A stretch of DNA of 7,911 nt from positions 1 through 7,911 of the forward strand of contig JAKQNL010000079.1 of the NCBI GenBank assembly GCA_029565815.1, written 5' to 3'. The notes beneath the pieces are model-generated. The model saw nothing but the letters and a program-made list of their open reading frames with translations. It was not told the origin of the DNA and searched no databases. This document shows, piece by piece, positions 1 to 3,627 of the stretch. The translations under genes were made by a program, and so were the position numbers. How positions within the stretch are numbered: position 1 is the stretch's first letter; the number at the start of each line of letters is the position of its first letter. The DNA comes from Spirochaetota bacterium (GTDB lineage Bacteria > Spirochaetota > Spirochaetia > Treponematales > UBA12059).

Positions 1-100
1 ACATGCAACAACGCCGCTCCCCCTCGCTCCAAACTCCTCGGCCCACGCCAGTGCGTGCACGCCCTGCGTGCGCCTGCGGGGTTTTCCGCTACCCCCACTG
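1..100 (-). repeat. Left copy of a 100-bp inverted repeat
   Basis: Read base by base, this stretch is the reverse complement of 2266-2365. Only three positions differ: 51, 52 and 71. The match stops abruptly at position 100 (left copy continues ccgtttta, right copy continues agctttaa), so 100/2266 is a true boundary. The other boundary is not visible because the window begins inside the repeat. The repeat holds a perfect 10-bp palindrome, GCGTGCACGC, at 53-62. The family is not one I recognise. It could be a dispersed intergenic repeat, the end of a mobile element, or part of a non-coding RNA gene. Seen in sequence: the identity. Inferred: any mobility. Confidence 0.9.
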
Positions 101-909
101 CCGTTTTATCCCAAAGCTTCGTAACACCAATGCTTTTCTTGCAAGCCGATGGAAAAATTCTAGTTGGAGGCGAATCTTCAGACGAGAGCTATAACAATCG
201 TAGCGTGCTCCTTCGCCTAAACACGGATGGCAGTCTGGACACCAGTTTCGGTACTAACGGCATGTGTATTGAAACCTATGGCGGCTCACAGGAAGGGATC
301 GATGACGTAGTCATCGGTAACGGCAGAATATACGCCGCAGGCTTAGGCAGGCCGGATCCGGAAGGCGACTATATCTATACGATAAGCGCCTACACGATGG
401 CCGGCGCAAAAGACAAAACCTTTGGCACCGATGGTCTTAGTTCTGTTGATCCTGTCCAAGGCGACAGCGCGCTAGGCGGTATAGCCATCGCGCCAGACTC
501 ATCTATTATTATTACAGGCAGGGTTGGCGAAACCAAGTTTGGCGTAGCGCGCCTATCCGCCGCAGGCGTACTTGATACAACTTTTGGAACAAGCGGGCTG
601 TTACTTATTGATCCAAGCACTTCGTATGACGATATAGGGGCTATGGCAATACAACCCGACGGTAAAATAGTCATAGCCGGCTATGGTACCGATGAGATGG
701 TCTACAGGTACCTTGCCCTACGCTTAAACTCCGACGGTAGCATTGATACAGGTTTTGGTACGAATGGCTATATATTTCACGACCCGCCAGCAGACTCGGA
801 GAGCTATGCCAATGGCATGCTGATCCAGAATGATGGCAAACTGTTGCTTGTCGGTCATATAGCTGATTCCACCACAACCAAGATTCTTATGTCTCGCTAC
901 TGGCCATAA
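55..909 (+). CDS. Delta-60 repeat protein, probably 5'-truncated fragment
   Basis: The product consists of repeats of about 57 residues of the delta-60 type (TIGR02608-like): a QxDGK-I-hhhG segment followed by LRLNxDGSLDTSFGTNG. FGT motifs recur near residues 65, 123, 177 and 234, and a last half repeat ends in SRYWP. Such proteins are typically long, secreted or surface-associated beta-propeller-like proteins of unknown role. There is no signal peptide, and the first recognisable residues (FLQADGKILVGG, about 28-39) already lie in mid-repeat. The start used is a GTG inside the 100-bp repeat without a Shine-Dalgarno sequence. An ATG at 130 also lacks one, and the frame is open to the window edge. 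The simplest reading is that the 5' part was replaced by the repeat, leaving a remnant that may not be translated. An intact gene starting upstream of the window is the alternative. The C-terminus looks natural. Confidence 0.6.
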   Translation: MHALRAPAGFSATPTAVLSQSFVTPMLFLQADGKILVGGESSDESYNNRSVLLRLNTDGSLDTSFGTNGMCIETYGGSQEGIDDVVIGNGRIYAAGLGRPDPEGDYIYTISAYTMAGAKDKTFGTDGLSSVDPVQGDSALGGIAIAPDSSIIITGRVGETKFGVARLSAAGVLDTTFGTSGLLLIDPSTSYDDIGAMAIQPDGKIVIAGYGTDEMVYRYLALRLNSDGSIDTGFGTNGYIFHDPPADSESYANGMLIQNDGKLLLVGHIADSTTTKILMSRYWP

Positions 910-921
910 ATCATAAACGAA

Positions 922-949
922 GAGGGGAGCTGATTGTGCAGCTCCCCTT
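922..949. terminator. Hairpin between convergent genes, likely bidirectional terminator
   Basis: Perfect 9-bp stem GGGGAGCTG (924-932) and CAGCTCCCC (939-947) with a 6-nt loop, extendable by an A-T pair and a G-T pair. It lies 13 bases past the delta-60 stop and before the end of the convergent DUF2812 gene. On the plus strand a run of six T follows at 961-966, slightly distant. On the minus strand the following T tract is weak (TCTTCGTTTAT). A second short hairpin, CTTC-N6-GAAG (947-960), sits directly against the six T and may be the actual plus-strand terminator. Confidence 0.6.
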
Positions 950-978
950 CAAAACTGAAGTTTTTTAGCAGTCCGGTT

Positions 979-1506
979 TTAGCCGTTTTTCGAAAGAGTA
1001 GCGATCCTGCGCAGCAAGTGCAGAATTCCGCTTGCAAGTAGCACTACAGCGAGTGTTAGAAGAATTACCATCGCCATATCGGAAGCGTCGTGGGTTCCCC
1101 GGTAGACTTCTACCCATGATTTGGCCATGAACCAGGCTTCCAGCGGAGTTATGATAAGCAAAAAGAGGAGAATGCGCTTGTAGTGCGCGATCTTCGAGGC
1201 TGTGTCGCTAAAGATAGCAAACGGTTTTCCGTTGTCCGGCTTGCGGTAGTACGCCCAGTTGCCAAGCTGGCCGACGATTTCGATACCGGTTTCTTCCAGA
1301 AATGCGAAGTATTCCTTACGCTTCTCGCCGTTGGCGTCCAGGTACTCCATATCATAGCGGTATTTTCCTGGTTCGCCCTGCACGAAGGTGTATCGGAACA
1401 ATCCGGGTTTCTCCAGTTGCCAGCCTTTGTCCGACATTTCATTGAGCCATTTGGACTCGTTTTCGTAATTCCAGCTCAGCGTTAGTCGCCATGAAGTCTT
1501 TTTCAT
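979..1506 (-). CDS. DUF2812 domain membrane protein
   Basis: A 175-aa protein. Residues 1 to about 95 match the DUF2812 pattern: ESKWLNEMSDKGWQLEK near 17-33, an FRYTF strand, and EYFAFLEETGIEIVGQLGNW with YYRKP to about 90. Two hydrophobic segments, about 111-128 and 143-166, indicate a C-terminal pair of membrane helices with the soluble domain most likely cytoplasmic. The function of the family is unknown, but its genes commonly sit directly downstream of a PadR regulator, as here. The start at 1506 is chosen because it has AAAGGA 8 bases upstream (1515-1520) and overlaps the padR stop as ATGA. The same frame extends upstream to 1653, but that part runs inside padR and reads as non-protein-like. 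It is probably translationally coupled to and co-repressed with padR. A role in envelope stress or drug response is often suggested for such pairs; nothing here proves it. Confidence 0.85.
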   Translation of the reverse strand: MKKTSWRLTLSWNYENESKWLNEMSDKGWQLEKPGLFRYTFVQGEPGKYRYDMEYLDANGEKRKEYFAFLEETGIEIVGQLGNWAYYRKPDNGKPFAIFSDTASKIAHYKRILLFLLIITPLEAWFMAKSWVEVYRGTHDASDMAMVILLTLAVVLLASGILHLLRRIATLSKNG

Positions 1507-1823
1507 CGGTTCGTTCCTTTCGTAAGCGCCAGCCCGTTTTGGTACAATTCCTGTAAGCGTGCTATTTCTGCAATGACAACAGCTCGGCCATCGCGGGTAA
1601 TTTCGTAGAGCTTTTTCCGGCTGTTTTCTTCTGCGGCTAGCGCAGTGATCCAACCTTTTGCCATGAGTGAGTTCAATGCTCCGTAGAGTGTTCCGGCCGC
1701 CAGCGTTACGCGGCCATGGCTCATAGTTTCGACTTTTTGCATGATGCCGTATCCGTGCAACGGGTGGTACAGCGCAAGCAAAATGTAATAATACGCCTCG
1801 GTTAAAGCAGACTGTTCGGTCAT
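1503..1823 (-). CDS. PadR family transcriptional regulator
   Basis: A 106-aa winged-helix protein of the short PadR type. The N-terminal DNA-binding domain shows TEAYYYILLAL (8-18), HGYGIMQKVE (23-32), the recognition-helix signature GTLYGALNSLMAKGWI (44-59) and the wing RKKLYEITRDGR (69-80). A short C-terminal helix (about 82-100) would serve dimerisation. The start at 1823 is preferred to the upstream in-frame ATG at 1835 because GAGGAG (1828-1833) lies 4 bases in front of it, while the earlier ATG has no ribosome site and itself overlaps this one. The gene is first of a two-gene minus-strand operon and overlaps the DUF2812 start by 4 bases. A strong-looking promoter overlaid with inverted repeats lies just upstream, so autorepression is likely. 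The inducer cannot be read from sequence. Confidence 0.9.
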   Translation of the reverse strand: MTEQSALTEAYYYILLALYHPLHGYGIMQKVETMSHGRVTLAAGTLYGALNSLMAKGWITALAAEENSRKKLYEITRDGRAVVIAEIARLQELYQNGLALTKGTNR

Positions 1824-1827
1824 AGAA

Positions 1828-1833
1828 CTCCTC
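1828..1833 (-). promoter_or_regulatory. Ribosome binding site deciding the padR start
   Basis: GAGGAG on the minus strand, 4 bases before the ATG at 1823. The site overlaps the alternative ATG at 1835, which therefore cannot use it. This favours the 106-residue product over the 110-residue one. The spacing is slightly short. Confidence 0.6.
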
Positions 1834-1847
1834 ATATCGTAGCGCGG

Positions 1848-1890
1848 TATATCGCCTACCGATATACTTACTATATCGGATGACGATAGA
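1848..1890. promoter_or_regulatory. Periodic operator for the PadR regulator (predicted)
   Basis: Four alternating arms start at exact 12-bp steps: TATATCG at 1848, CGATATA at 1860, TATATCG at 1872 and CGATAGA at 1884 (the last 6 of 7). The spacers between arms are CCTAC and CTTAC, then GATGA. Adjacent arms form 7-8 bp inverted repeats; the best is CCGATATA-cttac-TATATCGG at 1859-1879. The array covers the -10 element and the region just downstream of it on the minus strand. Its position and symmetry suit a dimeric winged-helix repressor such as the adjacent PadR protein. The pattern is seen; the assignment is inferred. Confidence 0.7.
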
Positions 1891-1899
1891 GCATGTCTA
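1870..1899 (-). promoter_or_regulatory. Sigma-70-type promoter of the padR-DUF2812 operon
   Basis: On the minus strand, TAGACA (plus 1894-1899; 5 of 6 to TTGACA) is followed after 18 bases by TATAGT (plus 1870-1875; 5 of 6 to TATAAT). Transcription would begin near 1863, about 40 bases before the padR start. The -10 element is formed by one arm of the operator repeats, so a bound repressor would block RNA polymerase directly. Confidence 0.65.
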
Positions 1900-1934
1900 G
1901 GGTGTCGCGTTGGTATGGTTTATTTTACAGTAGT

Positions 1935-1961
1935 GCAGGAAAAACCTCGGGAGAGGCCTGC
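1935..1961. other. Bulged hairpin of unknown role
   Basis: GCAGG (1935-1939) pairs with CCTGC (1957-1961), and CCTC (1945-1948) pairs with GAGG (1953-1956) around a GGGA loop, leaving five A (1940-1944) as a one-sided bulge. There is no T tract after it on either strand, so it is not a classical terminator. It lies between the padR promoter and the CRISPR remnant; no gene is visible in 1900-1996. Confidence 0.35.
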
Positions 1962-1996
1962 TCCAATTATGGCGAGTTAACAAAACCGCTATATTG

Positions 1997-2076
1997 CTTT
2001 CAATCCACGCCCCCGCGCGGGGGGCGACATTTTGACGGTACTACTTGGCGATGCGAAAAACCAGTTTCAATCCACG
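1997..2076 (-). CRISPR. Orphan type I-C-like CRISPR remnant (1.5 repeats, one spacer)
   Basis: A 32-bp repeat at 1997-2028 begins CTTTCAATCCACG and continues with a GC hairpin (GCCCCC-gcgc-GGGGGGC) ending GGCGAC. The repeat length, the GTCGC start and the GTGGATTGAAA end (minus strand) are characteristic of type I-C repeats. A 35-bp spacer follows (2029-2063), then a 13-bp piece, GTTTCAATCCACG (2064-2076), where the second repeat is broken. In the usual I-C orientation the array reads on the minus strand. The intact repeat is then the terminal one, and its changed last base (GAAAG instead of GAAAC) fits terminal-repeat decay. The leader side would lie to the right, where the broken repeat is. 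No cas gene is in the window, so it is probably inert unless a matching Cas set exists elsewhere. Confidence 0.75.
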
Positions 2077-2125
2077 TTTTTTTCATCGTTGCATCTATGA
2101 AAGAAAACCGCTCCATAGCACTCAT
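2000..2125 (-). CDS. Possible small ORF reading through the CRISPR remnant
   Basis: A 41-codon minus-strand frame starts with ATG at 2125. GAGG (2132-2135) lies 6 bases upstream and TATAAA just before that. The first 16 residues, MSAMERFSFIDATMKK, precede the half CRISPR repeat. The frame then crosses the half repeat (TWIET), the spacer and the full repeat, ending at TGA 2000-2002. The 5' part could be the beginning of a once longer gene that was joined to the CRISPR array by deletion, with the rest being read-through. I recognise no homology. It may equally be chance in an AT-rich leader; the well-placed ribosome site is the only positive evidence. Confidence 0.2.
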   Translation of the reverse strand: MSAMERFSFIDATMKKTWIETGFSHRQVVPSKCRPPRGGVD

Positions 2126-2265
2126 GGTTTGCCTCTTTTATAGCTAGGATTACATATCTTGAGTGTAGAGCTTGTATTCAAATCTCGCAACAAAAAGATT
2201 ACAGTACGCAAGGAAGCTGAAGTGAGTACGTAATTTTGACTTTCTTTATTTCTTTTATTAAAGCT
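2077..2265. other. AT-rich gene-poor stretch, possible CRISPR leader remnant
   Basis: Visibly richer in A and T than its surroundings, on the side where the leader of the CRISPR remnant should be. It ends exactly at the boundary of the right 100-bp repeat. On the minus strand a weak promoter-like pair, TTGCGA (2185-2190) and TACACT (2162-2167) with a 17-bp gap, points toward the array and the small ORF. No other gene is seen apart from the first codons of that small ORF. Confidence 0.3.
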
Positions 2266-2365
2266 CAGTGGGGGTAGCGGAAAACCCCGCAGGCTCACGC
2301 AGGGCGTGCACGCGATGGCGTGGGCCGAGGAGTTTGGAGCGAGGGGGAGCGGCGTTGTTGCATGT
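2266..2365 (+). repeat. Right copy of the 100-bp inverted repeat
   Basis: Reverse complement of 1-100 with three differences. This copy can fold on the plus strand: GGCTCACGC (2292-2300) pairs with GCGTGGGCC (2318-2326) through one G-T wobble and encloses the palindrome GCGTGCACGC (2304-2313); GCGG and CCGC (2277-2290) form a second small hairpin. The copy lies in the intergenic space upstream of the right-hand operon. Whether the match extends past 2365 cannot be judged, because the partner copy is cut by the window edge. Confidence 0.9.
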
Positions 2366-2384
2366 GCAGTTTGCAAAAAAAACT

Positions 2385-2439
2385 GGCAGGCATCTATGCA
2401 TTGCTTCCCCTCCTTAATCTATGGCATTCCCTGCCTGCC
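2385..2439. other. Inverted repeat in the leader region of the nudC-malQ operon
   Basis: GGCAGGCA (2385-2392) and TGCCTGCC (2432-2439) are perfect 8-bp complements around a 39-base loop. The loop carries a near direct repeat, TCTATGCATT (2393) and TCTATGGCATT (2418). It lies 49 bases before the first start codon of the operon, so it might form an RNA leader structure or a protein binding site. It matches no riboswitch class I recognise. The gap 2366-2487 holds no gene and no convincing promoter. Confidence 0.3.
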
Positions 2440-2476
2440 TCGGTGTAGGCTATGGGTCGGGCTGTTGCATGGCCCC

Positions 2477-2482
2477 GGAGGA
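2477..2482 (+). promoter_or_regulatory. Ribosome binding site deciding the start of the 103-aa gene
   Basis: GGAGGA, 5 bases before the ATG at 2488. It excludes the longer frame from 2452, whose start has no such site. Confidence 0.75.
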
Positions 2483-2487
2483 TACAC

Positions 2488-2799
2488 ATGGCTGTGTTTT
2501 TTTCTATAGAAGACCGCGAGGGCGAGGCTTTGGAAGAGGTGTTTGAGCTGGATCATCTGCCTAGGCATTTTCCAAAAGATGGCGGTTTGTGCCTGCGTTT
2601 TGTGAAGGCCGATGACGATGCGTCGTTTAATGCCGCCCAGGCACCCATACTGGTGAGCGAGCTGGAGGCTTTAAGCGCTGTCGCTTTGGATGCTAAGGCT
2701 AAGGCCGAGCTGGACCGCGTGCTCAAGCTGTGTAAAAAGCATGGCGGTAAGCGGCACACCCACCTGCGTTTTTATGGCGAGGCTGGCTCTGATGAGTGA
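2488..2799 (+). CDS. Hypothetical protein, 103 aa, first gene of the nudC-malQ operon
   Basis: I do not recognise the family. The protein is small and soluble, with no signal peptide or membrane segment. It begins with an acidic stretch (SIEDREGEALEEVFELD, 6-22), then FPKDGGLCLRFVKADDD (28-44), an Ala/Leu-rich helical middle (about 52-82) and a basic end, KKHGGKRHTHLRFYGE (83-98). A strong ribosome site, GGAGGA, sets the start at 2488. The last 8 bases overlap the nudC start, so its translation is probably coupled to that of the NADH pyrophosphatase. A related cytosolic role is an inference from position only. The codon pattern and tight packing make it a real gene rather than a chance frame. 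Confidence 0.75.
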   Translation: MAVFFSIEDREGEALEEVFELDHLPRHFPKDGGLCLRFVKADDDASFNAAQAPILVSELEALSAVALDAKAKAELDRVLKLCKKHGGKRHTHLRFYGEAGSDE

Positions 2800-3610
2800 G
2801 AAGCATATCTGGGCTGTGCGCGGCGCGGAGGTGCTGGTTAAGGCCGGGCTCGATTTTTCCGCGAACGCTGCGCTGGGCTCTGCCTTGCTGTGCTGTAGTG
2901 GCGCACAGCTTGTGGAGCCAGCGGATAGCTATGATTTGCCGCCGCATGCAGGCCGCCCAGACAGGGACGGTAGGGCGCTTTTGTATCCGAAGAATGCTGT
3001 GGCTCCCGATGGCTGGGAGTGGAGGCCTTTACGGGCAGCGGTGATGGCCTTGCCGGATGATGCCTGGCGGCCGGCGGCTCGGGCTATGGCGTACCTGAAT
3101 TGGCGGGCGGCTACCAGGTTTTGCGGTCGCTGTGGCGGGAAGAATAGCGACAAGGACGACGAGCCAGCCCGCGTGTGCTCTGCCTGCGGGGCTTTGAGCT
3201 TTCCGCGCATATCGCCTGCGGTGCTTGCCGTGGTTCGTAAGGGAGACAAACTGCTGTTGGCCAGGAATGCTGCAAACACCACGGGCATGTGGAGCTTGGT
3301 TGCCGGTTTTGTAGAGCCAGGGGAGAGCTTTGAGGACTGCGTGCGCCGCGAGGTGCTGGAGGAAGTGGGCATTGTGGTTCGTGTCGATGGCTATGAGGGC
3401 TCCCAGCCCTGGCCATTTCCCGACCAGCTCATGCTTGGGTTTTCCGCCCGCTGGGAATCCGGGGAGCTGTGCCCCGACGGCAAGGAAATAGCCGAGGCAG
3501 GGTGGTTCGGGCCAGAAGATCATCCGCCCATACCCAACACCGGCAGTCTGTCCCGTAGGCTCATCGACCGTGCATTTGCAGCCATCCAGGCAGAGAAACC
3601 TCGTTCGTAA
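2792..3610 (+). CDS. nudC: NADH pyrophosphatase / NAD-cap RNA decapping Nudix hydrolase
   Basis: A 272-aa protein with the complete NudC layout: a variable N-terminal domain (1 to about 98), a zinc ribbon with Cys111, Cys114, Cys129 and Cys132, and a Nudix domain. The Nudix box is intact: G172, E178, R186-E187, E190-E191 and G193 follow GX5EX7REUXEEXGU. The family motif SQPWPFP is at 204-210 and separates NudC-type enzymes from other Nudix hydrolases. Known family activity: hydrolysis of NADH to NMNH and AMP, and removal of NAD caps from RNA 5' ends, in the cytosol with Mg or Mn. The start at 2792 (ATGAGTGAG) overlaps the preceding gene by 8 bases, suggesting coupling; upstream in-frame starts read as unlikely protein and would overlap it by over 100 bases. 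malQ follows after 17 bases. The length is close to that of E. coli NudC (257 aa). Confidence 0.92.
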   Translation: MSEKHIWAVRGAEVLVKAGLDFSANAALGSALLCCSGAQLVEPADSYDLPPHAGRPDRDGRALLYPKNAVAPDGWEWRPLRAAVMALPDDAWRPAARAMAYLNWRAATRFCGRCGGKNSDKDDEPARVCSACGALSFPRISPAVLAVVRKGDKLLLARNAANTTGMWSLVAGFVEPGESFEDCVRREVLEEVGIVVRVDGYEGSQPWPFPDQLMLGFSARWESGELCPDGKEIAEAGWFGPEDHPPIPNTGSLSRRLIDRAFAAIQAEKPRS

Positions 3611-3616
3611 CAGCCC

Positions 3617-3622
3617 AGGAGG
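3617..3622 (+). promoter_or_regulatory. Ribosome binding site of malQ
   Basis: Full AGGAGG, 5 bases before the ATG at 3628 and within the 17-base gap after nudC. It suggests efficient independent initiation within the operon. Confidence 0.8.
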
Positions 3623-3627
3623 CTACT

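Noticed and set aside
3..194. 63-codon plus-strand frame with an Arg/Pro-rich product
   Set aside because: It lies mostly in the 100-bp repeat, its composition is not protein-like, it lacks a ribosome site and it overlaps the delta-60 frame.
1507..1653. N-terminal extension of the DUF2812 frame to 1653
   Set aside because: It runs inside padR, encodes a Cys/Arg-rich non-conserved stretch and has no ribosome site. The ATG at 1506 has AAAGGA and an ATGA overlap.
1930..1961. A third, degenerate CRISPR repeat 35 bases before the full repeat
   Set aside because: The spacing (1962-1996 is 35 bases) is tempting, but the 32 bases match the repeat at only about ten positions, as expected by chance. 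I keep it only as a hairpin.
1893..2147. 84-codon plus-strand frame across the CRISPR remnant
   Set aside because: It reads through the repeat and hairpin with no ribosome site or family resemblance, so it is taken as chance.
2236..2263. Plus-strand promoter TTGACT with a TTAAAG -10 for the right-hand operon
   Set aside because: The -10 matches only three of six bases and the start would lie over 200 bases before the first gene, so it is too weak to annotate.
2122..2376. 84-codon minus-strand frame starting with TTG at 2376
   Set aside because: It spans the right 100-bp repeat and AT-rich DNA with a Pro/Ser/Leu-rich product and no ribosome site.
2091..2398. Nine-base direct repeat GCATCTATG at 2091 and 2390
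   Set aside because: It is short, imperfectly placed relative to the 100-bp repeat boundaries and expected by chance; it does not behave as a target-site duplication.
2690..2791. Longer NudC start at 2690
   Set aside because: The extension overlaps the 103-aa gene by over 100 bases, reads as a Cys/Ser/Arg-rich shadow and has no ribosome site.
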